This document shows positions 34,569 to 45,889 of a DNA stretch of 64,000 bases, piece by piece. Location of the stretch: positions 16,827,801 to 16,891,800 of the forward strand of contig JAWZYU010000019.1 of the NCBI GenBank assembly GCA_038380435.1, in the 5' to 3' direction. Below the pieces are notes generated by a model that had not been told where the DNA came from, did no database searches, and saw only the letters and a program-made list of their open reading frames with translations. The DNA comes from Ryuthela nishihirai. Lineage: Eukaryota > Arthropoda > Arachnida > Araneae > Heptathelidae. Each line of letters opens with the position of its first letter. Position 1 is the stretch's first letter. Both the position numbers and the translations under genes were made by a program.

Positions 34569-34676
34569 GTTTGCCAGAACCTAATGTTGTCCCAATATTT
34601 GAAGGACTTTTAACGGAACATGGCTTCTACACATCGAAGGAGTTTCTTCCTGCAGTATCAAGGGCAAGCAAAGCAG
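34569..34676 (+). CDS. DPYD: DPYD exon (~residues 284-320), ends at a GC donor
   Basis: A 108-bp exon after TTTTTCAG. Two bases complete the glycine codon, then 35 codons read [20 protein letters not shown] and [15 protein letters not shown], and one base begins the next glycine. The FYTSKEFLP segment matches human FYTSKDFLP. The donor is GCAAGT, not GT: only splicing at AG|GCAAGT keeps frame with the next exon, which starts GA-ATG (G-M-C). Using the nearby GTGAAT would shift frame and give a stop. Confidence 0.94.
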
Positions 34677-34682
34677 GCAAGT
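34677..34682 (+). other. DPYD: Non-canonical GC 5' splice site (GC-AG intron 34677-35671)
   Basis: The intron begins GCAAGT immediately after an exon ending CAG, the strong-consensus context typical of GC-AG introns. The matching acceptor is TTTCAG at 35671. Every other DPYD donor in the window is GT (GTAAGT, GTGAGT, GTAATG, GTAAGA, GTAAAA, GTGAAG or GTAAAT). Confidence 0.88.
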
Positions 34683-35670
34683 GAATCCGTTGCGCATCTA
34701 AACTTCTCTACACCTGTAGTGCCACAAGAAGTGACGTCATCACTCCTCTCACTCTGTTCCCAAAATCTCTGAATAACTTATTACATGGGAATCAATTTCC
34801 AAGAAGTGTGCTGCCCGCATTCCTTAAACGATATCCATTGAAATACACATCTGTTAGTGTTCACTCTAAGCATAAAGTTCGAATATAGCAAAGCATAAAA
34901 TAACAAAACCGAATATTTTATTCCCATAAAATTACAGTTCCGCGTTAACCATTTCCGGACCGACGCTCAGTGTTTTTTCGCAACAGATCTCAATATTCTC
35001 ACTGCAAGAGAAACAGAATGAGTGCACGATAGCATGAAATGGAAGAAGCATGCGAGACTTTTTGAGAATAAAGCAAATGTTTTTTAGTCCTTTGATCAAG
35101 AATGGTATTCGAGAGGAAACAAAATCGCTCTCTATTGAAATCAATAAAAAAAGACATGGGCGTTCTATAAAACTAAAGAATTAACATTATTAGAGAATCA
35201 ATTGCGTTAGTGTATAGATAATTAAACACTGTTCATAATTCTTCTTTAAATAAGCATATTCTTGTATTAATGAGAGTTTATATTCTCTCCGTTCTGCGTT
35301 CTGTGTTTAGAATAATGAAATTTTTAAATCCTGCTTATACAGAAAGTAATTGAAATATTAATAAATAATTATATTATTAATAATCTTCCATTTCATTACT
35401 GCTTCTCACTTTAACGTTTTTATATCAAACTTTCAATTATGTAACCACATAATATGTGTTAGATTTGTGTAATATATATATTTTTTTCAATGATGCTTTC
35501 TTATTGGCGTTTAAAACGAAAAAAAATGAAACGACTGAATGAAAGTTTCAAAGATTGTGCAAATGAAATCACTTTGAAGCGTTTGCCTCATTCGCATATA
35601 AATCATTGATTATGTTAGGAAGGTGAATCGCCTTGGAATTGACTTAATCCCATCGAATATATTTCTTTCA
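34683..35670. other. DPYD: Body of the GC-AG intron, nothing else recognised
   Basis: AT-rich intron of the GC-AG class. No repeat or ORF of note. Confidence 0.6.
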
Positions 35671-35671
35671 G

Positions 35672-35841
35672 GAATGTGCCACTGCCGATCCGAACTGCCT
35701 CAGTTGCATGGCAACGTGATCGTCCTCGGAGCCGGAGATACTGCCTTTGACTGTGCAACGTCAGCAATCCGATGCGGAGCCAAAAGAGTATACGTTGTCT
35801 TCAGGAAGGGATTCACAAAAATTCGAGCTGTCCCTGAAGAG
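35672..35841 (+). CDS. DPYD: DPYD exon (~residues 320-376): NADPH-binding motif
   Basis: A 170-bp exon with acceptor TTTCAG and donor GTAAAA. Two bases complete a glycine, then 56 codons start [14 protein letters not shown] and end KIRAVPEE. It contains the second Rossmann signature [20 protein letters not shown] and the basic stretch [13 protein letters not shown], which in this family binds the NADPH 2'-phosphate side. It matches human MCACHSPLP and onward without gaps and ends in phase 0. Confidence 0.97.
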
Positions 35842-36354
35842 GTAAAAAAAGATTCTTTTCAGACAGAAGAAATGTTGCATCACATTTAAATATATTTAAT
35901 TTATACGTTTCTATCCAGATACCTTTAACAGAAAAAAATATTAGTTAATATTTAAACAGATTTATTTATTAAATTGCTAACTGGTTTTTAAAAAAACAAA
36001 GGGCTATTATTTTTACTTTGATGTCTTGTACGAATTTCAGTGTCCAAGTCCCCACAGGCTGCGTTCTTTTACAGCATGAAAGTTTGAGCAAATATGGAGG
36101 AGTGGGAGGAAGGCGAAGATAAAAAAGACAACAACAAATAGCGGATGGGACCTAGACCTTACAGATACGTCGGGTACATATTTCGAAATATGTGGGCACG
36201 ACAATTATTGCGACAAAATTGGTGAGTGGGAGAGAGCACACTCACCTAAATCGAAGCCAATGCCTGCAAAGAAGCTGCATTGGAAAGTGATATCCTTTTC
36301 AATACGTAACGTTATCTCTAACATAAAATATTTCGGTAATGGTAGGATCGAATG

Positions 36355-36700
36355 TTGAGTTGGTTATTTTACCTCTGCGGCACCTTGTTTTGCACACAAT
36401 TGGCTTAACGGCCCAGTCACAACGACTCCAACGGCTCGGAGAAGTTTGAGAAAGGCGTACCCACTGGACAGTTGTTATGAGACAGATGGTAAGCCTCCCT
36501 TCAAGTCCTCCAACGTGTTCTTTGACGTGCTAGAGGTATGGCTCTCCTGCACAGGTGGACCATGGCTTTACGTTCATCTGACGTACAGTGGTTTTTCCAA
36601 GCTCGTCGGTATCCCTTTCTCATCGAAGGCAGGGTGGTGCTAGCGGAGCTAAATCTCATCACTGACACAACTGGAAAGGTTGACATAAACGCAGTCTGCA
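36355..36700 (-). repeat. SINE family 1, diverged copy, minus strand
   Basis: Minus-strand body words are recognisable (TTGCACACAATTGGCTTAAC, GTTATGAGACAGATGGTAAG, ATCTCATCACTGACACAACT). The head is lost. It ends 88 bp before the exon at 36789. Confidence 0.72.
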
Positions 36701-36788
36701 ACAGTGGATTGTAATATCGTGCATCGGGCTTTTATTTCCAGATGTTCGAAGATTTCGGATGTTACCTGAATCTTTCTCTTTCCCATAG

Positions 36789-37002
36789 ATGGAGTTGGCG
36801 CGAGAGGAGAAATGCGAGTTCATGCCTTTCCTCTCCCCCAGGAAAGTGTTCAGGAACGGAGGAGGTCGCATCTGCGCAATGGAGTTCAATCGGACGGAGG
36901 AAGATGAGCACGGAAACTGGAAAGTGGACGAGGAACAAGTGGTGAAACTGAAGGCAGACTTTGTCATCTCGGCATTTGGTTCATTACTAAGGGATAAATC
37001 AG
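36789..37002 (+). CDS. DPYD: DPYD exon (~residues 377-447): NADPH domain C-terminal part
   Basis: A 214-bp exon after CCCATAG, beginning [20 protein letters not shown] and continuing through [20 protein letters not shown] to [18 protein letters not shown] plus one base, with donor GTGAAG. It is one residue longer than human at the GGG turn. VISAFGS returns the chain to the FAD domain. The open frame runs past the donor for about 20 codons but loses homology there, so the splice is placed at 37002. Confidence 0.96.
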
Positions 37003-37165
37003 GTGAAGTATTAGGAATTAGTTCTCGAGAATCAAAAGAAAATGCAATGGATCATAGGCAGAAGTGAAAGCCAGAGTGATGTGGGCACGACAATTCCCAG
37101 AGTGAAAGTTGGATTATTTCGTGATAAATTAGTTAATTACGCCCTACTAAAACTCAGTGGTCCAA

Positions 37166-37440
37166 TTGACAAGGGTTAAGAAGTTGGCTCAGTCTGTAAA
37201 ACGTCAGGCGCGTAATTTGTAGTTCCCAGGTTCTAGTTCCAACTGTGCTACTGTTGAGATTTATCTCCTCTACCCTCCTACCCCCCCCCCCCCCCTCTGC
37301 CCTCGGTCAGAAAGGGTACAACTATGGGCTTGAAAAGTCACTGTTCTCCCGTGTTCGCCGGGTGAGACGTTAAGCTCAAATCTGAAGGCCTTGTGTGCTG
37401 GAGAATTGCTCAACTATTCCTTACATAAACTGTTGCTACA
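37166..37440 (+). repeat. SINE family 1, diverged copy
   Basis: Head AAGTTGGCTCAGTCTGTAAA, then TAATTTGTAGTTCCCAGGTT and TTGAGATTTATCTCC, a 14-C tract, and GGGCTTGAAAAGTCACTG. Truncated at the 3' end. Confidence 0.75.
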
Positions 37441-38239
37441 ACTACTGTTATTTTTAGAGCTAATTCAATAAAGTTGGTCTGGTATTTCAATGTCATTGTT
37501 AACTTTATAACATGTGCATTTGTAAAGTCCCTACTAAAGCCACATGTAAAGAAAGTTAAATTTTCGGGTATTTGCTATTCACGGGTATATCATATTCCTG
37601 CATCTATCATTCAGAACTTTTATGCAAAAATTAGATCTGGCAAATGGATCGAAGACATGGACACGGAGAGAAAATTCAACATCTAAACCAGGCCCGTTAA
37701 ACCAGCCCCTCATAAAATCTTTTAATATATTTATACTAAATCTGGCTTATTTCTTCTATTTTTTTTGAACAAATATTTTTAGGTGCGTAACTATTATAAA
37801 TGTTTTTACCAATTCATATTATTGATTTAAAATGCATATTTTTGATTTTTGATCAAGATCTTTTCTTTATTCCTTAAAAATATATGATTTTTTTTTGGTT
37901 TTTCCAATTCATTTCATATTAGAAATGTATGTTTTTGTTTTTAAATTGAGAATTTTACCTGAGGATCTTTAAGAATACGTTTTTTTTTTCTATTGTCTCT
38001 TTACTGTTTTTGGGGGGTGGACTGGTCTGATCTAAGGCAAGAGGGGTGAGAGCAGTCGAAATTGTTTTCTGGAGATGTAAATTGAGCAAAGGGATAGATA
38101 AAATGAAAAGGAACAAATTAAAAAAAATTGTGGGAGTAGTGAAGACAATTGGGGAGAGTAAAGATAGAAAAAAGAGATTGAGGTGGTATGGGTATATTAA
38201 TTCTATAGATCAGTGCTTCCCATCCTTTTCGGCGTCCGA
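37441..38239. other. DPYD: Intron, nothing recognised
   Basis: AT-rich; no element or gene seen. Confidence 0.55.
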
Positions 38240-38480
38240 ACCCTCTATGATATCTCATTCTTTCTATGAATCCCCTATGAGTTCTCATTCTTTCTGTGGA
38301 TCCCCTATGAATTCTCATAAATTTTGCGGATTCCCTATAAATTCTCTTTCTTCTTCTGGATCCCATATGAATTCTCATTCTTTTTGTGGATGCTCTGTGA
38401 ATATTAATTCTTTTTGTGGATCCCATATGAATTCTCTTTCTTTTTGAAGACTCCCTATGAAGTATAAATATTTCTGCAGA
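38240..38480. repeat. 30-bp minisatellite, 8 units
   Basis: The unit is CCTATGAATTCTCATTCTTT plus TTGTGGATCC, with starts spaced exactly 30 bp (TATGA at 38246, 38276, 38306, and so on). Because 30 is a multiple of three, both strands are open (133 codons +, 125 codons -), giving a spurious 10-residue repeat protein on each. Confidence 0.93.
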
Positions 38481-41003
38481 CCCTCTTTCTATCATTATCT
38501 GACAGCTGTTAACTAAAATATAGATTCTTGCGACAAGTGCTGTCTAAAAGTCCCAATTGCGACTATTGGCTTTTTTTTAAATTTGAACTGAAACATTTAC
38601 GTGGCGAAAATTCGACGTTCCAGAAATGATGACATCTAGAACTAATTTCATCTTGCCATCAGCATGAGCTGGCTGGGTTGCCATAACTCCAGAAAAAAAC
38701 AATAAAACTTACCTCTGTTATGTAATCGTTGTATATATACTCTTTCCCTTAGAACTTTCTGAAATATCGAAAATGGTACACTGCCTTCTTTTATCACATT
38801 CGGGGACCCTAAGGATTACAGGACCACAGGTTGGAGATTACTGTTATCGATGATGATAAATTGTCAAAAAACAAATATCGAAATGGGAAAAAGAAACGGA
38901 ATATCATGGAGATGATGATAAAGTCATTAAAGTGATTTTGACCATTAAAGTAAAAAGTTCTTTGAAAAAAGAAGACTGGAAGAAGTGGAGAGAGAGATGC
39001 TGTCTAGACGCATTCAAGCCTAAAGTAGGGAAAAATCGGACAAAAAATGGAAGAGGCTCTTTCGCCCTTTTGGCGAATTACGCATTTGAATTATTAGAAG
39101 CCATATGGAAGTCTCCAAACGAAGTCATCTCACGCGTTGTTTAACATGAACAGAATTGAAATTTTCTACCCACTCTCTAGCGCACGAGCAACAGCTTAAC
39201 GTACCCTCAGATGGATGGTGGCTTTTCCAAACCCATCGGTATCTCTTTTCTCACCGAGAACAGAGAAGGGATTAGCAGAGAAAATACTAAACCAGGCACA
39301 GCTGATCTCCAGGACTAAGGTTTAAATATATATGTACATCTTCATTCATATACAAGTAAACCCTGCTTTGTGCATCGAAGTGTTTCTCGCAACTGCACGT
39401 TAAATGAAATCCACTTCGCGGGGAATTATAACGAAAGAGATAGAGTGCAGCCCCAACCCTAGGGCACCCTAGTAAATAATTTTAATTCATAAAATACATA
39501 TTCTCAGAGGTACATATATTAAAACGCTGTGAAAAATGAAATATAGTAAATATTTCTGCTTAGAAAAAAATATAATGAAGTTTATAAATAAAGAAACAGA
39601 CATACATATAGTACCCTGAAATCTCTCAGACCTCCCTGCTTAACAACCTAAGTATGGTTCTCCCCTGAAAAAGGAATTCAGGATCACTTACTTGGCAGTA
39701 AATAGCAGTTTTATAACGTTCGAGTATCGCGTCACATCTACGATGCACGACCCTCTCGCTCTGCATGTGATTGCCCTCCAACAGAGTCATGAATCGATTA
39801 TGGAAAGAAAGGGCCTCTTCAATGACATCGATAGTCAACACTTTCACGATATCTGTCGCTCATGATAATTAAACGCTACTATAGAGAGATAGACTGTGCC
39901 ATTTGCGCTCTGCTTAAGAAATGCTTTCGATGAAAAAATGACTTTTTTTTACCTTTTTATTAATTTGATAATAAAAAAAATGAACAGTTTCACACCGTGT
40001 CATATTATCGAATCCGCTTTGACCGTGGGGCTGGTTAAGCGAGTGTTATTGCGTGGTGACTCTCAAATTGTGAATTCAGCTATTATTCAATATACGAATG
40101 TTTGCCGACTCCTAGAGCTAACATGCAGAGCAAACGGGGATTGTTTTTAAATAGAACAATATTTTGCCGACTTTTTTGTTTTAATATTTCTGGCCCCTGG
40201 TGCTCAATATATAGAGAACAAACAGTGGATCTCCTAATGGTAATTTTGCTATTTTTTTCCTAATGGTAATTAGGAGATCCACTCGTTGCTCAATTTATAT
40301 TGGATGTATATAAATATTAAAAAAATTATTTCAACAGCAGATTAATCCCAGCAAATGGGAGCTTACACTCAGCCAATGTCATCCGGTATGCTTTTAATGT
40401 ACAATGAGTTCATAGATTAACATGGCCAATAGTTTTGCATGCAGCCAATGCACTCGCTTCCATATTCACTTACTGAAGTTGTTCTTATACGTAAGTCAGT
40501 CATGCCATATGGTAATTCTCAGTGAGTATAGTTCGGCCTCCTGAAGAAGCATTAGAGAAAAGTCAGCAATGTGAAAGAAGTTCAAGTGGTAGAGCCACTT
40601 TGGGTGCCATGGAAACAAACGGGCCGGTGTAGTTGCTCTTGGGTGGATGCATCTGAAGCACTGCTTCCCAAGTGTGGTCACGTTGCCGCATGCAGCCTCG
40701 AGATAATTTAGGTGTTGACATATGAAAATTTCAACAGTTTAAAATGAAAGCATTAATAATGGTTTTTATTTATCATGCGAATATATATTTATATATATGT
40801 ATAATCAGTATATATTCAAGCTTATAGCATTCGTTATTTTATTATAAAATCTCTTCCTAGAATCAAAGCCGTATAAAATGTAGTGTCAGGATACAGGTAT
40901 ATAGTCTCTGCATATTTGATGATGATGCTTAATTAATTATGTGTTAAAAACGAAATATTAAAGATTATATTCTCAAAAATTGCTTTTCTATAAATTCACC
41001 GTA
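38481..41003. other. DPYD: Intron with one SINE relic and a small inverted repeat
   Basis: At 39185-39330 a minus-strand SINE family 1 relic is visible (CCTCAGATGGATGGTGGCTT, TTTCCAAACCCATCGGTATC). At 40227-40282, GTGGATCTCCTAAT and ATTAGGAGATCCAC form a short inverted repeat. Nothing else was recognised. Confidence 0.5.
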
Positions 41004-41212
41004 CAGTCGCTCAAAAAAAGCATCCGAACACTACGGTAGATTACAGAATTCAGAAAAAATATCTGGCAACGATTCTTTTTAGAAATTAGTGATCTGGCAA
41101 CCTTCGTGTCACGTGACACTAACTGACTAATTTCTAAAAAGAATCGTAGCCGGATATTTTTTCTGAATTCTGTAATCTACCGTAGTGTTCGGGTACTTTT
41201 TTTGAGAGACTG
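41004..41212. mobile_element. Palindromic Tc1/mariner-type MITE, 209 bp
   Basis: Arms of about 90 bp are near-perfect inverted repeats starting CAGTCGCTCAAAAAAAGCAT and, from the other end, CAGTCTCTCAAAAAAAGTAC. TA flanks both sides (41002-41003, 41213-41214). No coding capacity. A half copy is at 43700-43833. Confidence 0.88.
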
Positions 41213-42024
41213 TACAAGTTTTTCGATACAAGCTTAGTATTTCATTGAAAGTTTTCTTAATACGACCACCCCGAATTGCTCGTAGACGTTAATGCGCCCA
41301 CGAGAAAATATCTCCAGATAATCGATGGCTTCAAGCAGTTAAATAGCTGATAGCACAATCATTGAAAACTCTTTACAACAGCGAATGATATTTTTTCCTT
41401 TCGCTGTTGTCTTCAGTCTTTTATAATATAGTAGGAGTGTGTTTCCTGCATTTAATAATCGTTGACCTTTTATGGTAATAGAGACAGATAAAATAAAATA
41501 GGCATCGGCTACATATTGTACAGAAGCGTGTTACAAGAAGAACAGAATGTAGAAAAAAACTAAAAGGTAAAAAAGCTAAGAAAAAGCTAAGAAACTGGAT
41601 TTCCATTGCAGTGTAACATTTCCCCTTCGTTTCAAGGATCTTTAAAAAATTTTTGAAAAATGCATGTAATGTGCAGAAATTTCATAATTCTTTTGCCTGC
41701 ATTATCCTTACTGGCATTCTCGAGGAGGAGTTCATGGCCCTCTTCCCCCAGATCCAGCTCTGATGTCACGGACTCTAACCCAGGATGTATTTCAGCGCCC
41801 CCCCCCCCCTCAAAATTTGTAATATTTGCTATTTTTTTCCTAAAATAGAAATTGAAACAAGGTTTAATTAGCCAAAAATAAAAGTAATAATAAAAAACCT
41901 AAATTTTCCTTTAAAATGAAGAGAAGAAAAAAAGAAAAATATTTAAAAAATATGTTTAAATAGTGGATTAATTCTGGCGAGAACTTGTTTTTCCAATGTT
42001 CCCTATTGTTTTCCCTGTGTATAG

Positions 42025-42209
42025 TGGTGAAGGCTATGCATCCTCTGGAGCTAACGACCGATGGTCTGCCAAAAGTGAATCTGCATACAATGCAGACGTC
42101 GGAGCCGTGGGTTTTCTGCGGAGGGGACTTGGCGGGGGTTGCCGAGACAACGGTAGAGGCTGCGAATGATGGAAAAACGGCTGCTTGGTTTATTCACAGA
42201 TATCTTCAG
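42025..42209 (+). CDS. DPYD: DPYD exon (~residues 448-508): FAD-domain closing segment
   Basis: A 185-bp exon after GTATAG. Two bases complete a valine, then VKAMHPLELTTDGLPKVNLH, TMQTSEPWVFCGGDLAGVAE and the helix TTVEAANDGKTAAWFIHRYL, ending Q before GTGAGT. WVFCGGD is the conserved FAD-contacting strand (human WVFAGGD), and the TTVE..NDGK helix packs on the isoalloxazine side in the family. It ends in phase 0. Confidence 0.96.
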
Positions 42210-42424
42210 GTGAGTAACAAAGAATATTATATTCTTACTGCTTTTTTGTTACTTTTGTAAGCGTCTCGCATCGGAAATTAGAGTTAAGAATTACGAGGGG
42301 TGGGTGGGTGAAAAAACGGGAAAGGGGATTCTTACAAGATCGAATTACAGATAATCTGGCTATTCCTCATCATTTAAATTCCTCTTTCTCATGCTTCAAA
42401 AAGAATTTCATTGATTTTCAAATA

Positions 42425-42802
42425 CAGTAAAAATTCGATAATCCGGACTGCATGGCACTTTTTGAATAATAGCTCACCGTGAATTTATTGAAGACACAGT
42501 GTCGCGCGACGTTGCCGACAATACAGTCTGAGTTTCAAGGTCGCAGCGAAACACTACTTACACACCACGTAGGCATCTGTGGCAGCGGTGGACATTTCAA
42601 GATCGTTGTTCATTTTGTTGGCAGTTTTTCACTTTATCTCTATAATTACCCAAAATTTAATAAAGTTTGTGTTGTAATACTTTCTTTAATGCATAATAAA
42701 AATTTTATATACGTATGACTGTTTATTTGATACCGATTATCCGGATTTTCGATTATCCGAACTACCTAGGTGTCAAATAATCCGGACAATCGTGTTTTAC
42801 TG
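42425..42802. mobile_element. pogo/Tigger-like non-autonomous element, 378 bp
   Basis: Ends CAGTAAAAATTCGATAATCC and, in reverse, CAGTAAAACACGATTGTCCG resemble pogo-group Tc1/mariner termini. Internal copies of GATAATCCGGA/TTCGGATAATCG lie near both ends. The left flank is TA; the right flank is CA, probably a mutated TA. Confidence 0.72.
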
Positions 42803-43194
42803 CATGTTTAAAACCTTCCTAAATCAAATTATATTTTAAATGTTTATTTTTATCCGAAATCCCTGTGCTGAGATCCAAGAGATTATTCCCATAGATGGTG
42901 TCGACAATTAGCGTTATCACCCACAGAAATAAAAATAGGAATAAGTTCTGTTCTTGCCTATGCGTGACAACGACCTGTTTAGGAAGATTTTCATGCATTT
43001 AATGAGGCTGCTCAATTTCGTTTTAAGGCTAGCAAGATTACTGCCTTTCGTTTAATCTCAGGATACCTCATTTTCTGCCATTTCCTTACGTAAGGTATCC
43101 AGAAAATCACATACAATAAGAACAGTTTGAACGAGTCATCATGGAATACTAAGTAGGACGTAATTTAGAATATTTGTAAAGATGAATTGAATAA

Positions 43195-43265
43195 AATTGG
43201 CTGTCCTGACTGGGATTCGAACCCAGGTTTCCATGAATCATGCCGGCCTAGAAGCATAACCCCTA
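43195..43265 (-). repeat. tRNA-like SINE head or tRNA relic
   Basis: The reverse strand has CTGGGTTCGAATCCCAGTCA, a perfect T arm with B box. The 5' half is not a proper tRNA, so no tRNA gene is called. Confidence 0.45.
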
Positions 43266-43699
43266 ATTTTTTTCAACTCATTATTTCAAGTGTTTCTTCT
43301 GAAAATTTATTATCGAATAATTTAGAGTATATTCTGCGAGCCATCGTTGTGAAGATATACGCCATCAATATTCATGACGTCACATCTCGCCTTGTGGTAT
43401 GCACGAAAAGAGGGAAAAACCGCAGCCTTTTTCCAGGGAATAGGGAATCACGGGTGCAGGTGTTAGGACGAAAGATTATTTGCAGAGCTTGCGAGTTGAT
43501 TGACTGGCCTTTCGCTTTCTGTGAATTTTTTGCTCCGATCGAGTTTACTTCTGTCTCTGTCTAGGTTGTTTGGAAATTACCAATTGTACGATATTTTTAA
43601 GTAAACAATGCTTTGAGAACTATATGGAGCAAAAATAACGCCAAACAATGCTTTGAATAATAATAAATTGAATTTAATATTTTAATACATGTGAAATAA

Positions 43700-43833
43700 C
43701 AAGTGAACTGGCAACCTTCGTGTACGTACACGAAGGTTGCCAAATCACTAATTTCTAAAAAAATCTTTGCCAAATATTTTTTCTGAATTTTGTAATCAAC
43801 CATAGCGTTCGGATACTTTTTTGAGCGACTGTA
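43700..43833. mobile_element. Half copy of the 41004 MITE with 32-bp perfect palindrome
   Basis: The right half matches the 41004-41212 MITE through to TTTTTTGAGCGACTGTA. The left arm is gone; instead the sequence starts with a perfect palindrome at 43710-43741 (GGCAACCTTCGTGTAC and its complement). Confidence 0.8.
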
Positions 43834-43961
43834 CCTGCTGATGGAGAGTGTCATGGCAACGCATAAGAAAACGCAACATTTTGCTGTTAAGAGAAAATTA
43901 AACTTTTCTTAGATTTTGAGGAGGGAGAAGTAGATAGGTAGAACACTTATTTTTCACTTGT

Positions 43962-44284
43962 CAACGTTCCCTCTGATTTTTTTTCACAGCTATGCGGAGC
44001 TGCTACTGCTCTGAGCAGAAATTTTTATCCGACCTGACGACTGCATGACACTCGAAGAAAAGTTTTTGTAATATGCATAATAATATTATTTACAATGAAA
44101 ATTGAAAAACTGCATACCCTTGTTTTTATTTATTAATTGAATGGTACAGTACAATAAGAATTTATTAATTGAATGATACAATAATTTCAGCTGCGCGGCA
44201 ACAATTCAGTGGACGCTGGAGCATTTCATTTAATCTGCAGCCGCGAACCCGCGTAGTAACATTACGCTTAGAGGGAACATTACT
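43962..44284. mobile_element. Non-autonomous hAT-like element, ~320 bp
   Basis: Termini ACGTTCCCTCTGA and, in reverse, ATGTTCCCTCTAAGCGTAAT are inverted repeats of the GTTCCCTCTAAG type common in hAT MITEs. The flanks share ACTTGT. It has no ORF. Confidence 0.65.
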
Positions 44285-44673
44285 TGTTGTTAAATTAAAC
44301 TATGATAGGAGAAATTGATTTCAAAATAAATCCTATTAAAAATGCTCATAAATAAAAAAGTTTATATTGTCTAGTTAATGATACATAAGTAGGGGAAATA
44401 CATTTTCCCAACATATATCGTGACACGAAACAAGATTACAAAATCTCAGAAAAACAACATCATTGTCATGTATATTCATAAGATTTAGATGAATTGTTTC
44501 ATCACGATATATGTTGATACTATTCAACATGATCAAATATAACGTATTCAATTTCAATATATTTCATCATGATATAGTTAAACTAATAATTGAATAACAA
44601 ACAGTGAATCATGTGTTATAAAATCAATCTGAGTGTCTCAATGGAAAAAAAATTCTGTTTTTGGTTTCTGTAG

Positions 44674-44889
44674 TCTCAGGCCGGAGTCGAAGTGCCGCGG
44701 GAACCATCGTTGCCAATGTTCTACGCTGCAGTGGATCTAGTTGACGTCAGTGTGGAGATGTGCGGCTTGAAATTCAAGAATCCTTTTGGCCTGGCCAGTG
44801 CACCTCCTACAACGAGCAGTCCCATGATTCGAAGAGCGTTTGAAGCAGGCTGGGGGTTTGCTCTCACCAAAACCTTTTGTTTAGATAAG
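44674..44889 (+). CDS. DPYD: DPYD exon (~residues 509-580): start of FMN/pyrimidine-binding barrel
   Basis: A 72-codon phase 0-0 exon after TTCTGTAG, beginning [20 protein letters not shown] and ending [14 protein letters not shown] before GTAAAT. It enters domain IV, a dihydroorotate-dehydrogenase-like TIM barrel: [20 protein letters not shown] supplies the first strand, and the lysine in ALTKTF equals human K574, which contacts FMN. Human TFSLDK is TFCLDK here. Confidence 0.96.
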
Positions 44890-45193
44890 GTAAATCATTG
44901 CGAAATTCATTTCATTGGAGTTTCAACATGAAATTAAAAATAAATTAATTTGAAAGGTGTACGGCTGAGATTAAGTGTGTTCTTATTAACATGTTAATTA
45001 TGCATAAATGAATTGTCTTAGTAGATCTGTTTAGCTGAGTAGCAAAGCGCTTTCGGACTTTACAAATGAGATATCTGCATAATTAAATCTGCCGTTATCT
45101 TTTTTCCTTGATCAATTTATTGATGTGTGGGATTTTTAAGTCCATGGCCTGCTTCCTCTAGAAAGGCTGCGGGACGCAGAAATGCCCCCTTTG

Positions 45194-45197
45194 ATAT
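45194..45197 (+). repeat. 4-bp target duplication (left) of the Gypsy element
   Basis: ATAT, repeated at 52530-52533 just outside the opposite terminus. Confidence 0.7.
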
Positions 45198-45889
45198 TGT
45201 TATGAATTAAATGAATAGAAACTGCGAGTGAGTTCAAATAAATAGTATATAACAATTATAATTCTAAAAATAATGTAATTTATTACAAAAGTATGAATGA
45301 AAACGTTTATACAACTCAACTCAATAATAGAAATATAAATCAGTGTAAAAATAAACCTTCTAAAGAACAAAGCCCCTTTTTGCTATCTGTACTCAAAGCA
45401 AAAGAAAATTAAGTTTCTGTAACAGTCGATAAGTTGCCCAATCATATTTGTGAACAAACCTGCAATCTATACAGAATAACTCTACCATTTCCTAAACAAC
45501 TAAATATAATGATGAACTCTTCCTACAGAAAAGTTGAGATCAGATATGCTTGTTGGACTAACTTAAAATCTCCTCAACCACATCTTCAGTAACCTAAACA
45601 TCCTTCTCTTTTCTTACGAATCTTCTAACAGGATCAACACTAATTAACTTATTTTACCTCCCGCACACAGATACATATAAAATATATCTTCTTTAGACTA
45701 AACTGAATAGACTAGAACAAACTACGTTTTATTTCACATAAACTCTTCTAATTAGCACTTGCTCCTTATTCTTTCTGTCAAGTTTGTTCGATGTCATTGG
45801 TGACGTAACTCGCACGCTGAAGCATATGCGAGGATCAAGACCATACATCATATCACAAGTTTATTGTAGCACGTTCATCTGTCGTATCA
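45198..45889 (-). repeat. 3' LTR of the Gypsy element, 692 bp
   Basis: On the minus strand it starts TGATACGACAGATGAACGTG and ends ...AATTCATAACA. The polypurine tract AAGGAGGGGCAG lies immediately upstream (45890-45901 on the + strand as CTGCCCCTCCTT). The first 37 nt match 52493-52529 with a few differences. Confidence 0.85.

Noticed and set aside
34681..34686. GTGAAT as alternative GT donor for the DPYD exon at 34569
   Set aside because: It would shift the frame into the next exon and give an early stop; GCAAGT four bases upstream keeps homology G-M-C.
38046..38447. 133-codon ORF with 10-residue repeats
   Set aside because: Generated by the 30-bp minisatellite; the opposite strand is equally open.
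42479..42718. 79-codon ORF
   Set aside because: Lies inside the pogo-like MITE between its inverted ends; no coding features.
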